Shown here piece by piece: positions 10,431 through 24,349 of a stretch of 64,000 nucleotides of DNA (position 1 is its first letter; each line of letters starts with the position of its first letter). The stretch comes from Monarcha castaneiventris obscurior. Lineage: Eukaryota > Chordata > Aves > Passeriformes > Monarchidae. Where the stretch lies: assembly GCA_026261815.1 (NCBI GenBank), contig JAMPIT010000484.1, forward strand, positions 13,552,501 through 13,616,500. The letters run 5' to 3'. The notes beneath the pieces were generated by a model. The model did not search any database. It saw nothing but the letters and a program-made list of their open reading frames with translations, and was not told where the DNA came from. Made by a program: the position numbers and the translations under genes.

Positions 10431-13400
10431 TATTTGTTTTCCATTAGTGTCTCTTCCTCCCTCGGGTGCTTGTCCCTAAACAATAGACATGACAATGCAT
10501 AGATCTGGTTTATTTGCTCCAAGTTTGCCATCTGGGTAAAGCAGTTTTTGTTAAAATTATTGTGGCTGAAGTGCAGGGAGAATGCCTGGCCATTTGCTGG
10601 CTCCTGGTGATGCAGTCGTGGGCCAGGAGGAGCCCTCTGAAGGGAATTGGACCTTGTTCCACTAAACTGCTTAGGAAGAGACCTTTGCTGCACTGCCAGG
10701 TACAGCAGGGACAGGAGCCTGCAAGCACCAGGGGAAACCTAAAAGGATTTTCTGATGTGCAAAAGCAGACTTAAGGATGTTGATGGAACCATGCAGATTT
10801 TGGTGCAAGCTAAAAAAATTCTTAGATTAAAGAGCAAGATTAAAGCATGGAGCCTTGCAAGAACACGGATAAAAAAGGTATTTTTTTCAACCTCCTTTTA
10901 GCCAGAGAACAAACAAAAAAATTCTTTACTAAACACGTTTTCATATTCTATTTTGTATTGTAAAAAATTACTCTCAGAAACTCCAGGCCCCCTGAGGTTC
11001 CCAATATGCTTGATGCCAGTAAGACATGTTGAGAATTCCACTTCTAAATGCAGGTCAACTTGGGGTCCCATCACACAATGTAACACAGCATAAATAACTG
11101 CAGGAGGTTTTTCAATAGTGTTGTTGCACACAGTGTCATGCTTTCCACATTTGCAAATAATCTAGTATTGTTTTGAGCCCTTCGTGGAAATGTGTTTGGT
11201 ATTACCAGAAAAAGAAAAATTAGACACTACTGACGTGGTAAAAAACCCCAAGACAGGCAAAGGGATCCAACATCAAGGATTTTGCACTATTTTTTGGATC
11301 AGATACCTGTGAGACCAACATGATTGAACCAAACAAAACCCCAGAGATCTGGAATACTGTCTTTAAATGCAGAAGGAATAAGTTATAGGACCAGTAGTTC
11401 TCATAAGTACCCCGTAAAAGTCTATCTCCTTTCACCATTATCAAAATAAGTTCGTAGAGACTGATTTTGTAAATGATGTCATGATAATTGAAAAGAAAAT
11501 GGTCATTCATTGTTAAAATATTTTAGAGCTGTTTCAAATTTATTCAAAACATTATGTAGCTGCATGTCCTAGATTTCCAAGAAACGAAGTCTAGAATTTT
11601 TAAAGGAAAACACAGTAGAATTATAGACTTATTGTTCTTATTGTTGGATCAGAATTCAACCTTATGTTTGTTTAAAGAATAGTAAAAAAAAATCTTCTGC
11701 AAGAGTAAATTATACTCAGTAGTTTGTTACTTTATCTAACCATGGCTTCTCTTACTAAAGAAACAAAACTAGCATTTATTATATTAACTTTCCATTTTTG
11801 TTTTTCTAATTATTTCATGGAGTTATTGTTATAAAAAGTATACTATTGCAATTTACTTATGTTAAAACATTAAAAAATAAACTCTTATTTTACATTCACT
11901 GACCTCATTTCCACAGTCCTCTTCTCCTGCCAAGCTTTTAAAAGTCACCAGGCACAGAAAAGCAGCCCTACTGACTTGATTGTTCCAAAATCAGATACAA
12001 TACAAATCAATAGGAAGTAACTGCAAACATGCCAGTAAATAATCAGCAAGTCTGGATATGGTTTTGATAGTACAGACATTTCTAGAAATACTTTCTGAGC
12101 TGCACTAAATTTAACCTTAATGCATTCCCTAAGTTATGGTGTTTTTAATGTTCAGAGTCTTCCCATCCGTGTCACATACTGGCTCTTTACTTGACACTGG
12201 ATGTATGGATTAGAACTTTTATTTTTTAAAGGTACATTTTCAGGTAACATATGAAGTGCTGTGGCAAACGTAGAAAATGCAAAGCATTTCATACATTGCT
12301 AGCAGGTTTCCTCAGCTCTTCCCATAAATAGTAAAAACTTGGGAAAGAATAGAAAGCATATTCCAATTCTCGGTTTTGAGCAGAAAATGTAAACTTTCTG
12401 CTTTACAATCTACTTAGCAGCTATAAGATACAGCCTTTAAATGTTATGATTTTGACAATTTTTCTTTTGCAATCTATGCACTTATTCACCCCCAGATAAG
12501 TACTACAGTCATCATAAAAAATCACATGCACACACGGAGGAAGAAATAAAATTCAGCCTCCTACCGGGATGTTCCTGTCATTAAGATTTCAGTAGAAATA
12601 TTAAAAGAGTGACATGAACCTGCAGCTTACTAGGATGACATCTCTAAGGAAATGCACTTGATTTTTCAAGGGATTTAACACCAAATCCTTCATTGTTCAC
12701 ATAATTGTTTTACTGTGCTACCACATATTTTTCAGTAACTACAGCATTTTAGTCAAGGATAGATTGTGCTCTGCATGCAAAGTACACCCATCAGAGGAAA
12801 TTTAAATGTTGCTATGGAGAAGAGAGTCATAAAACATAGATGAAAATTACAGTTCTAGTTCTCTCTTTTAAAAGAATTCCTATAGATGACAGAAAGGAAT
12901 GAAGTTAGCTCCTGTGAAATATGAAAAAGAGTACACACAGGAGCTCTAAAGGCATCAGATTGGAATTAAGAAATAGCAAAAAAAATTACATACACTTAAA
13001 AATTTTGTAATAAAATGGATTCACTCTTTGAAGATTTGGCAGATTTTCTAAAATACATTAACTGCTTATTAATGCTAATGACTGAAGAATTCCTAAAGCA
13101 GCCTAGTAATCTTGTTTTTAAAATGAGGATCAGCACAAAAAGGGATCTAAATATTCTCAACTTTTAAAACAGTTAAGTCATATCTGTCTGCATCTGCACT
13201 CTGAACTTCATGTGGAAATTTATAGAAATCCATACTCATATATTCTGTGAGTCTGTACCTGTGATTCTTTTATTTGCATAAGCAAGCTATTCTGCCTTTA
13301 TAATGAATACAAAATATTTACAGGAAAGATTATACTTAAATTAACCCAAGGGATTACTTTAAACTCAAAGTTTGGTTGGAAACTTTATTAATAAATATCT

Positions 13401-13885
13401 TTTTAAAGAATTATGCTAATTGTATGGATAAGCCACATGACTACAAATCAAAGTAGCAGAATCAATTAATGAATCAGACACTTCATGAGCATTCCACACA
13501 CCATGATCAAAATTTTGGCCTCATGATTGTGTGTGTAAAGGGAGCGAGTCCTATTTTCATTATTACATCATTAACTAAATAGTTCTAAGTGAGAAATCTT
13601 CTCCCGTAGTTACTTCTGCTTATATATGCAAACCCATATTCTGTATAAACATTACTATCTTTATATTTTCCTACATAAATTATTGATACAACTGTTCTCT
13701 TGTCTGCTACATGTTAGATATTTCCTTCCTAATAAAATCTGTACAAACCTCCATGCATGGTATTAGAATATTTTTCTAAATATTGACAACTCCAAACAAA
13801 ACTAATGGTTGTAAGATGCACATCACTGATACTAAGGGATACAATTTATATTAAAATTTGTATATCTAGTCTTTTTATCTCTTGC

Positions 13886-13927
13886 AAAAAAAGGAAAGGA
13901 AGGAAGAGAAGGAAGAAAAAAAAGGAA
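13886..13927 (+). repeat. purine-only tract (GGAA-rich)
   Basis: 42 consecutive purines made of A runs and ggaa/gaa words; simple low-complexity sequence. Confidence 0.9.
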
Positions 13928-14954
13928 TCAACCTCAGAAGATAGGTACATATACACACACTCATTCATTTGTTCATCTATTCTCACATAAAGACCCTTCC
14001 ACATTTGGAAAAAGGGCAGGTTCCATGATGGTCCTAGAAACAAAAAATCATTTCTTGATTGTAAATCCTCTCAGGACCCAGTCACACATTCTCTTTCTCT
14101 TATAGTGAAATTGACACTGGCCTCAAAGCCACCCCAAACAAGAGCATCCATCACACAATAACTGTTAGAGTCAATGAGGATGCTGCAATGAGTTACGTTT
14201 TGATCTTGCTCTACATATCAATCTAAGACCAGCATCTAAGGATAACTCCTTTGTGAAGATAGATGAAAGTGTATTTGATCTAATGAACATGTTAAACAAG
14301 CCAGAATATCTTCTAAAAATCAGATTTACTAATTGTGTTTGTGATTTCTAGCATGTTACTCTGATTGTATTAATTAGGATTGTATTGTTCTGTATTCTGT
14401 TTTGCAATCATCCAACACAGTCTAAGAAGGGAATGGCTATAAGAACGTGTATAGTTAAATCATCCCAAACCACTGGTTCTTCTCCATCTTTTTTTCACAA
14501 AATAATGCCATTTCTTCTGTGTCCAGAGCACTGCTCAGCCAGAAGCAGTGGAAGTTGTATCAAGGCTCATTTTCCATTCCATTGCTCTCTGTCTCTCTCC
14601 CCTGCTGTCACAAACAATCTGTGCCTTTTAGGACTCTTAAAAACCCAAGATCATTTCTCCTTTGCTGTAGCGGGTGTTCACAACCTCCCAGGAGTGAAGG
14701 TTTCTACTGTGACAAAAGGTTTTTGTGACTTAACTTTGAAACTTTGAATCAAGTACAATTCATGCCAAAAATTCAGTTTTACCTCATGGATATTGCATTT
14801 AATAAAGAGGCAACTTTTCCTGACATTTACATTCAGACAGCACCATTTCAAGTTCACAGAATTTTGGACTATGACCACAAAATGTGCAATGAAGAAAAAG
14901 ACAGGAAGTTACTTATGTCAAGCAGTTTCCTGTAGAAGCAAACATTTTCTTGCT

Positions 14955-14994
14955 TGCAGGGGACATTATTTACATGCAGGGGGCATTATTTACA
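14955..14994. repeat. 20-bp tandem duplication
   Basis: Unit tgcaggggacattatttaca (14955-14974) is followed directly by a copy (14975-14994) with one mismatch. It is a recent local duplication of the kind made by replication slippage. Confidence 0.9.
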
Positions 14995-15196
14995 GATATG
15001 AAGACAAAACTGACCCATTTTAAATTTCACACATAATTTTGTGTCAAGGATTCGGGGTTAATAAGAAAAATATTTGTATTCTGTAAAAAGCTGCCCTGAC
15101 ATCAGTGGACTGACAGAACTTATATGCAATATTGAATTCAAGATGATTTTGCTTTCCATTATCTTCATTTAAGCTTCTTATTGTGGCAGTTGTTGA

Positions 15197-15213
15197 TTTT
15201 TTTTTTTTTTTTT
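15197..15213. repeat. poly-T tract (T17)
   Basis: Uninterrupted T run in AT-rich intron sequence. Confidence 0.9.
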
Positions 15214-16873
15214 ACTACATGATGAAATCAATGAACTTGTAATTGAAAAAGGAAAGCTTTAGCTAATACCAGGACAAAACAAGGCACCTGCAAAACGACC
15301 ATGAAATGTTTAGCACACAACTCATGGGGAAAAAAAGAAAATTAATTGATTGATTTCATATGTCTGAAATTCAGCACACAAGAACACGACCAGAAAAATC
15401 AGGCATAAGGAAAAAATAATCACTGAGAATCTCATCAATAAGACTGTGCCTGCAATTAAAGTAATCTATCTGCTTTTGATAGCTAGAGGACTAAATTGAT
15501 CTTGTAAGAAATGAATCTGTGCTGCAAAAGATTCTAGGAATATCAAAGCAAAGGAAAATGGAGCTGGGTTTGGAGGAGGGGAGGTTGTAATTAATGGGAC
15601 TTACTCTTTCTCTTACATGCTTCAGAACAAGTCCTTCTAAAACTATTTTGAAATTACCCAGTTGATTCTAGAAGTTTGATGCAAAGACTGGAACCAGTAT
15701 AGGGCTCTAAGTGCTGGAACCAATTATCTTTTAGAAGTAAAATACTGGACATTTTTAGAGGGAACAATCTGCTTAGTTGCCTAACAAATACATTCAGAAT
15801 AATTATTGCATTTTACTGGGGTTTATTTCTCTCCCATTAATTGCTTCGGAATGAGCAGAACTTCTGTACAGATTTTGTATTTAGCTATCACAAAACACCT
15901 TGAAGGCAGTGTCAGTAAGCAATGGCCCAGAACTGCTCTGTATGGAGCAGGAGGCTGGAGGGCAGAACAAGATAGACACCATACGCTCATAAGATCATTT
16001 GAGCTGATAAACAACGGGAGATTATTTCAAAGGAAGAAAGGCTGCACAAAAATGTTAGGATCATTTCATTTGCTGAGAAAAAGAAATCCACAGATATGAT
16101 AATAGATCAAGGGCACCAGAAACCAGCAGGAAAGGCAGCTTATGCACAACAATTAAATAAAAAGCTTCAAACTTTTCAAAAAGCTTCATTCCCTTTCAAA
16201 GACAATCACCTTTTCTCTTGTTTATCAACTTGCCTCTGAAAGGGATGAATACAGATGAGCCCATCTCACAGACACATCTGAAAAAGTTCAGATGAAGCAT
16301 AAAGAAAAAGAAGGAACAAATTATGTGCAAAAACAGTTCATAAAAGTAGTACATGAAGCCCAGGCACTGAGCTCAGGTAGGTGTTTAAAAGTGCTGTTCT
16401 GCTCTGTCAGGGAAGAGGAATACTCCCTGAAACCAGGAACAAAGCTCCATAAAAATTTTGTCCAGGTTTTGTATAAAAATTTGAAAATCAGATGCCCAGT
16501 ATATGTTTGAAAATAAATTAACATCCTGCTAAAACACTTTGCTCTAGTAGCAAGGTAACACCATGTGGCTTCCGAATTAGGAGCATGTGGTTTCAGGCTC
16601 ACATGCCTAAGAAAAGCAACTGATTTTATTATCTAAAGAGATGTACAAAACCAGAAGGCAGTTTTAAGTCTCTAACTGTTGACAGCATTATTTTTAAACC
16701 AAATGATAAAACAAAGAATAAGAAAAAAAATCATAGAAAACACTCCACCATTTAACGTTGCGAAATCTCTTAGATGGATAAGCTCCTAATCTAAAAATAG
16801 ATTCTTTTTTCTATAAATTTTTTCTACCGTCTTATGGGGAGGTTTGTACCACAGATACATTTATAATAGATAA

Positions 16874-16898
16874 TATAATGGCTAGTGCTGCCATTATA
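16874..16898. repeat. short inverted repeat (9-bp stem)
   Basis: tataatggc and gccattata flank a 7-base spacer, giving a perfect 9-bp stem. It is too short to call a transposon or microRNA. Confidence 0.6.
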
Positions 16899-18287
16899 AA
16901 TGACAAAATGGCAGCATCAGTGCTGCATCCTGTTCCCTAGCTGTGTTTTGAGGACCAGATTCTGTCTTCATATCCTTCTAATAAGCACATAGCTAATGCA
17001 TCTCACCATTCTAGTTTCACATTGAGGTTTTATAGCTACACTTTATTGAAACAGGCACAGAGCATTTTATGGACTCTTCATACTACAGGATGAATTCATC
17101 AGGTTCTATAATGATTCACTCACTCTGTAGAAAGAGCTGCAATTCTCTTGCTGTTTTATTTTGGGAGGAGATTTTTGTTGTTACTCTGCACATCTTGAAA
17201 GTTCAAAGCTTCCCAAAGGCCCATGTGACCTGATGGCCAATAATAAGGCTCTGATTTGTCAGAAGATCACAAATCTGACAGTATTTCTAGAGGATCTAAG
17301 TTACATTCAAATATGCAGATTTTCATTTTTTAGTACACTGCATGTGAAATCTAGTTCAAGAAAAGGGTTTTGGCCCAAGACAAAGTTACCCATCACCTTC
17401 TCCACTCTTCTCCCTTATTGCATTATCCAGCAGGTCAAGAAAACCTTACTCCTGCTTCACTACAAGAACTCACTAGAAAAGGTCTCAAAATTCTTTCACC
17501 TGTCTCAGAGCTAGAGCTGTTTGCAGGCACTAGATTGTTTTTAGACATACTAGAACCTAAAATGGGATAAATACCCTCATCTTGTAGTACATGGCAAAAA
17601 ATTCATGAACATAAACCCCCTGATTATTGCAAAAGCAGATTTCACTCCATTTTCTTAAACTAAACTGTGACAGAGAAAGGGCAAAGTGAAAGAGGCAAGG
17701 AAGGTTAAACTTGTTTCTCCTATAGAGACAATTTGTTGTTCACTGTAACTCAACTTTCTGAGGTTTTAAGGCTTTAATACAAAATGTTAGAATGTTCCCT
17801 CAGTGAACAGAAGTATAATCCAAGTACCTTAAACTAAGATATTTTAATTTTTTTTAAGTGACACAATGGATATGGGTTCTGATTTACATCAGTGTAACTC
17901 CATATAAATAAGTAGAGATACTACTAATTTACTAGAAAGTAAAATAAGGAAGAATAATAATCCAAAAATGTTACCCATATGGAATACAAGCATATGGCTG
18001 ACTTAGGTAGTTTACTTCTACTTTTTTGGACAGTTTTCTGGAATAAACCTGTCAACATAGAAATCTGAGGCCTTTATTATTATATTTTTTGGTATTAGTA
18101 GACACTTTCCAATGTGTAGAATGCCATAGTATTTATGTGCCACTAAATAAAAGGTAGTTTAAAAAAAAAGCCCTATTCTGTAAAAGTTCTTAAATGCAAT
18201 GCAGAGTCCTTGTGGCAACTCTTAGTAGAGAATCTTTGCACATTTCAATGATTTTCCTAGAACTAACAAATTTAAACTAATATTTAG

Positions 18288-18552
18288 GGTGAATACATTT
18301 TCCGCCCTCAAAGAAACTGACACCAGGGCAGGTGAAACGGCTTTTATGGATACCAGAGAAAATATTCCAGAAAAAATACTTATGAGCTCTAAACTTTCTC
18401 CTGCTGTTACTGATGTTGCTGAAGATCATTTACCAACAGATCATCTTAAACTAATCTTTCATGGAAACACCTGCTTAGAAAGATCTGATCTGATAAAATA
18501 CAGTGGTGTGGACCAAGGCCAAATTACTTCTTGTCGAGCTGCTAGAACATCA
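18288..18552 (+). CDS. candidate coding exon of unknown identity, antisense to CACNA2D3
   Basis: The plus-strand frame is open from 18229 to a stop at 18583-18585. An acceptor-like tatttag ends at 18287, with an ACTAAC branch-point match about 20 bases upstream, although the pyrimidine tract is poor. A donor-like gtaaga begins at 18553. The enclosed 265 nt encode 88 residues beginning VNTFSALKETDTRAGETAF, passing through ENIPEKILMSSKLSP and DHLPTDHLKLIFHGNT, and ending in GQITSCRAARTS. About two thirds of codons start with a purine and the residue mix is protein-like, unlike nearby random frames. No domain, signal peptide or membrane segment is visible: it is polar, acidic in the middle and basic at the end. 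I do not recognise the protein. It could be an exon of a nested gene, a lncRNA exon, or a fragment of a retrocopy. No partner exons were found. Confidence 0.4.
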
Positions 18553-19750
18553 GTAAGAAACATCCTGTTATTCCTTGTAGAATAGAGTGTATTTCTGAAT
18601 AATTTCTCTGCAAATTACCAACTTCAAAGAAAATATTAGTCATAATGACTGTGATAAACATGAACTTTAACATTTATACTTGCTATGCACATGACTGTGT
18701 TGTATGTGAAAACTCCTGATTAAACAAAAAGAGCTATAAATAACTAAAGACTTCCATATCTGCAGAACAATAGACAAAAGAGAAGATTATTTCCTTTTAT
18801 TCTCAGTTCTTCTTCTCCTTTTTTGCACTGAATTCTGCTGCTGCAGCAAAGCTAATAGCACCAATAATTTAATAAGTCTTTCTTATTATTGCAGGTTTTT
18901 ACTCCAGCAGTGCAGATAAATTACATTTCATCTTGACTGCCCTCTTTCTTCCAGAAAGTCAAGGAATGATAAATATGAGATCAAAGGATGGGATTTAGTA
19001 CATTACACTAAATTCGTTGCTTTCCTACATTATCATTTACCCTAAAAAAACTGTTATGTGAAAACTAAAGACAAAACCATACTGGAAAAAGGTAATATAT
19101 CTGACAAAATACCTACAATTTCCATATAATTAACTCAATTTCACTCAGAGTAGAGGCAGTAAGATCAAAAATGAACAGTTATCTGTTGTGAATGTCTTTA
19201 AGTACATATTCCCACTCAGGATAGACACGTCCTCCTAAATACTGGATTCACCATAGCATGTAAGGATGTAGAAACAAATTTTTCTCTAGTTAGTAACTTG
19301 TCACCTTTTGATCTTATTTCTGTGTCACAGGAAAACCAGAAAATTCCCTGTGAAACAAGGCGAAAATGAAAAGCATTTTCTATCCTCTTAGTCAAAGGCA
19401 CTGTAAGTCCTTGGCAGATCCCAGCTGGAAGTGGTCCCAAGCTGCTCTATCTCTAGTGTGCAGGTGTCTGCAAATGGGACCAATACTCTTTTGGCATGAA
19501 TATGCCTGTTAATCAAATTCAACAGCAGAGCAATTCTTTGTAATTTGTACATAGTTACTGGTGGGAGAACATCCAGCAGGTGAAACCTACTGACATTTGT
19601 AATCCTGAGGCTTCTTTTCCAAGTACATCCAATCAGTTTTCATATCAGAAACCAGTTTCAATCTTTTATCAGCAGTTCTGGCTAACCAGGGAGGACCCAG
19701 TTGACTGGAAGTTACAAAATATGACATCTCTCTAGAGCAAGGGGCAATGA

Positions 19751-20682
19751 GGGAAAGCCTTTGACACTGTTTCCCACAGCATGCTCCAGGAGGTGCTGGC
19801 TGCTCATGGCTTGGACAGGGGCACTGTTTGCTGGGTAAAAAGCTGGCTGGATGACTGGGCCCAGAGAGTGGTGGGGCACAGGTTACATCCAGCTGGCAGC
19901 TGGTCACCAGTGGTGTTTCCCTGGGATCAATACCAGGGCCAGTCTTGTTTAATGTCTTTTTCAATGCTCTGGGTGAGGGGATTGAGGGAGCCCTCAGTCA
20001 GTTTCCAGGTGAAACCAAGTTGGGTGAGAGTGTTGATCTGCTGGAGGGTAGGAGGGCTCTGCAGAGGGATCTGGTCAGGCTGGATCAGTGGGCCAAGGCC
20101 AGTGGTGTGAGGTTCAACAAGGTGGAGTGCTGATTCCCACACTTGGGCCACAAAAATGCCACATAGCACTCCAGGCTTGGGGCAGAAGGGCTAGAAAGCT
20201 GCCCAGTGGAAAAGGACATCAGGGTGATGGTCAGATTAGCTGAACATGAGCCCAGATGTGCCCAGGTGGCCAAGAAGCCCAGTGACATCCTGGCTGTATC
20301 AGCAATAGTGTGGCCAGCAGGACCAGGGAAGTGATTGTCCCCTGTACTGGGCACTGTTGAGGCCACAGCTCAAGTCCTGGGTTCAGTTTTGGGCCCCTCA
20401 CTACACAAAAGACATTGAGGTGCTGGAGTGTGTCCAGAGAAGGGCAGCGGAGCTGGGGAAGGAGCTGAAGCACAGGTTTCTGTGGGAGTAGCTGGAGGTG
20501 TTTAGCCTGGAGAAAAGGAGGCTCAGGGGGGACCTTATGGCTCTACAACACCTGAAAGGAGATTGTAGCCAGGTGGGAGTTGGGCTCTTCCCCCAGGTAA
20601 CAAGTAACAGGACAAGAGAAAACAGCCTCAAGCTGCACCTGGGAAGGTTTAGATTGGATATGCAGGAAAATTTCTTCCTAAT
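19751..20682 (+). mobile_element. CR1 LINE fragment, reverse transcriptase to near the 3' end
   Basis: The sequence follows the CR1 ORF2 consensus from the RT motif AFDTV.H.MLQEVLAAHGLD (from 19751) through [14 protein letters not shown], then, in another frame, [17 protein letters not shown] and [15 protein letters not shown]. It continues through the endonuclease-distal part to the tgcaggaaaatttcttcc region. The catalytic FADD site reads FPGE (20002-20013), and frameshifts and stops interrupt the frame, so the copy is dead. The 5' part is missing, as usual for CR1. Unusually, the last 180 bp or so of the family 3' end, including the octamer-type tail, are also absent after 20682, which points to a later deletion or rearrangement. 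It is antisense to CACNA2D3. Confidence 0.93.
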
Positions 20683-23600
20683 AGATTTCCGTGAAATCAA
20701 GTTTAACCAAACACAAGCAAGAACTCCATGATCCTTGAGACCTAGACAGTTGTGTGGGAAATCTGTAGAAGTGGACACTGCAGTTTGAAAGATCAGTAAT
20801 CAATTATTGCATTGACCTACCCTGTCTTACTGTGTCCTTTCACTCTCTGCCCTTTCTAAGCAACTGGTGATCCTTAGCTATTACCTTAAATGTAAATTAT
20901 ATGAGGAAGGAATCGTTATTTAATCCTGTAATCATCCATCATCTACTGCAGTAGGACTTTAGTGATTTATTAAAATTAGCAGGTCATGATAATAATATCA
21001 GCAATGGTTGGTGGCAAAATTGGAGCTGAAGTCAGTGATATGAAGAAGGAGAAAATCCACATTAAAACAATCAGTACAACCTAAAAACAAGAGTGACCTT
21101 AGAAAAACAGTAAAAGACAGTGTGGGTAGTCACAACACTCTGCAGGAAAGTGGAAAGAGAAGATAATTACATTGAACAAGGACAAGCTGATATGGTTATT
21201 GGGAAACTGAGTTATTTTTTGAAAAATATAGTGATCAAGGATGACAATTACTTCAACCATAATTTAGTTTAAGTTTACTACATAAGAACATGTAGTAAAT
21301 GAAGATGTGGAAGAAGGTTCAACAGGTGTCCAAGCACTTAAACATGATAAAACTTCCTTGTTCTCGTTGGAAGTATTATTTAAAATAAAAAACTAAACAG
21401 TAAAATAATCCTTTATCTATAAAATACTGAGAATATTACAAAAAGAGATGAGATTTTACTTTGTTTAAAGCAATATTTTTGTAGAAACTAATCTGACTCA
21501 AAATTAGATATTTAATCTCTCTTTCATGCGGTGATAAAAGATGAACAGAGACCAAGGTCAAACTGTAGTTACCTTATCATATAAAATAATAAAATACTAG
21601 AAAAGAGAATATTTTAGCAATATATAGATAAAACCCAAGATGTAACACTCCTCTGATTTCCCTTCAATGGTTTAACCTAATGCTTGTCTTATTTGCACCA
21701 CACTGGGAGCAGAGCTGCTTAAGACCCAGCTTTGCTGTGGCATTACAGCTGCTTGCTGATGTCTTGGGAAGAAGATAAAAATAAGTTCTATATAAAAGCC
21801 TCCAAGTGCAAAGAACTGTAAAACGCATTTAAAGACATCAACTGCATATCTCAAAGTTCGAAGAAGAACAATTTGCATTCTGCATTTCTCATGTAAATGT
21901 ACACTATGAAAAATAATTATAATAGTAATCTGATTCAATGGAAATAAAGTAGTGTAATATTTATAGTTTGTGCCAGAGTTATAATGACTGTGGGGCGAGA
22001 AGTGAAGTGTCTCAGCATGTTCCACATGTTTTTAACACTGTTTCTAAAGGCTCTGGAGGCTATTAAATTTAATGAACCCATCTGCTATGAAATAGAGGTC
22101 CAAACATAATCAGTTTTCTCAGTGCCATATAATACAGATGGCATTCCATGTTCCACATCCCCAGCAGGAAATTTTATGCTCCTCTTTAAGTGTAGGACTT
22201 TTGTTTTTGGTTTTGATGTTTTAAACATCTTTTTGATGTATCACATATAGCATTTTACAGTGTAAATACCATATAGAACAATGCACATGAAAAGTGTTAA
22301 TTCATTAAACTAAGTATTGCTATTTCCTTACAACAGTTTTTCTGTGACTTTGACAACAAGCAATTAGCTCTCTGTCGTAATAGTCTTTGCTTAATGCAAT
22401 CATTGAAAATTGCCCTAATACTCTAAGTTCCAGCATTACCAGAGGAGGAAAACAAATGTGATTTATCAAAAGAGGCAGTTTCCTTCAAAAAGCTGAAAGA
22501 TAGATATCCTTCTATACATACATGAGCATAGGTGTTCCCTGTGATGAAGCCTTATTTACATGCACTGTGTTTGCATGCGACAATGCACTAGTCATTATTT
22601 TAAGTATCCATATCCACACTGGTCCTTGTGGGCTTTATTTTCCCGTTCGTGCCTCAATTTTGATTTCTGGGGTCTTGATTTGTGTGTTTTATTGGGACCC
22701 ACTACACCCAGACTCTTGTGTTGGTGTGTGAATGTGGGATCTAAGCACAAATATAAATGGCACAACATTCCCTGCACTGATGAGCACCCTGCTGCTGAGC
22801 AGGAGTAAATCAGATGTGCATTTGCTAACACAAAAGAACAACATCCATTGTTGTTTGGAGCTGCATGTGAAAGACAATTGGAGTGCATGAATTCTATTCA
22901 GTTTAGAAGTTCAGTCATTGACTATCTCCAGCACTTGTGTTTTGACAGTTGACACAGATCTTACTGAATTTGAAACAGTTCATGTGTTTCATGATAATTC
23001 ATTTATTCTAGATCCAGCAGTAAAACAAACACATTTGAATTGTTTGGGAGAAAATGAGAGTGCTTAATTACGGCAACTGAAAATTTTGGGCCATGGAGCT
23101 CATAAAAGGCTTACTCAAATGCTTTCTTTTTTACTGGCAATGAAGATTTTCACAGACAGTGCACTAATCATCAGCATAAAGGGATGCTGCACCTACCTAT
23201 AAATGAGTGCATGACCTGATTTTACTGTGTGCACAAGTGGCTGCAGTGATCAGCACTGCCAGTGGCTCAAGCACTGTCCCAGATCAGACACATCAGACTG
23301 GCACTGCTGCAGCTTTGAACTGCAGTCGTGCTCCCATGGAAGCTTCAGGGTGAAATGATCAGAACTGCTGTACCCTTCCAGGGAAATGAATCCAAACTGA
23401 AGTGCTTGATAGGAAGGCATTCCCTGGGCTACTTTCTAGTTTTCTCCCATATCAGAACCTTCAAAAGACCACTGAGATCTGTAGGAGACAAAGCAGAGCT
23501 TGAAGAACCTTATTTTATGAACAAGCCTACCTGATGGAAGGCCTGATATCCATGCATGAGATTTTTTTTCCCTAACCCAATTCATTCAAATGTCAAAGCA

Positions 23601-24272
23601 AAAAAAGGAAATTCCCATGGGAACCTCAGAGGCAGCTGGAGGTGATGACATTCTCTGATAAAGAGTTGTAAATTCTTAGAGATTAAGAGATGCTGGCCAC
23701 AAAGGGAAGGTTAGAGCATGTAACCAAATCCAAAGTGGGAATAGAAAAAAAGGAACGCAGATTTCTATTTCTTGGTGTATTAAAAAAACAAAATTAAAAT
23801 TACTGTGTGTAAATTTTCTTTGCTCATTAATGACACTTGCTGACTTTCAGTTCTGCAGTGATTACCAATATTTACTTACTTTAGATGTATGTGAACATTC
23901 TGAACACACTGATGCAGTTTAATGCCTACCAGTACTACAATCTAGAAGTTTCTTTTTTAAAATAGAGGCCCAGGGAACATTTTACCATGCTAAAAATGCT
24001 AAATATACCCACTTATGATAATAGCACAATTAACTTGTGCCACCAAAAGTATTTGAAGATATCTCTGGGAACAGAAGCTAGTGGAAATGGGGTACTATTT
24101 TATTTTTGTTACTTCATAAAAGCTCTTCTGTGCATTGAACACAAAGAAAACTGTGTGAATGGAAGAAGCACTAAACAGCATTTTAATACCTCACCAGAAA
24201 GTACTGAATAGAAAAATATGCCAGCATAACAGCTTTCAGTCTGGAGGACCTTCTGTTATAATTCTGTCCATT

Positions 24273-24349
24273 TTATATATACATGTGTGTGTATATAGAT
24301 ATATATATAGAGATATATATATAGATATAGATATAAAATATATATATTA
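24273..24349. repeat. TA/GATA-rich microsatellite
   Basis: About 77 bp of TATATA with interspersed TGTG and AGATATAG words. A second, shorter TA run lies at about 24574-24590. Confidence 0.9.

Noticed and set aside
14385..14747. 120-codon plus-strand open frame
   Set aside because: Low-quality composition and an overlapping second frame open on the same strand; nothing recognisable.
16874..16898. Possible microRNA hairpin
   Set aside because: The stem is only 9 bp with a 7-base loop, far short of a precursor hairpin.
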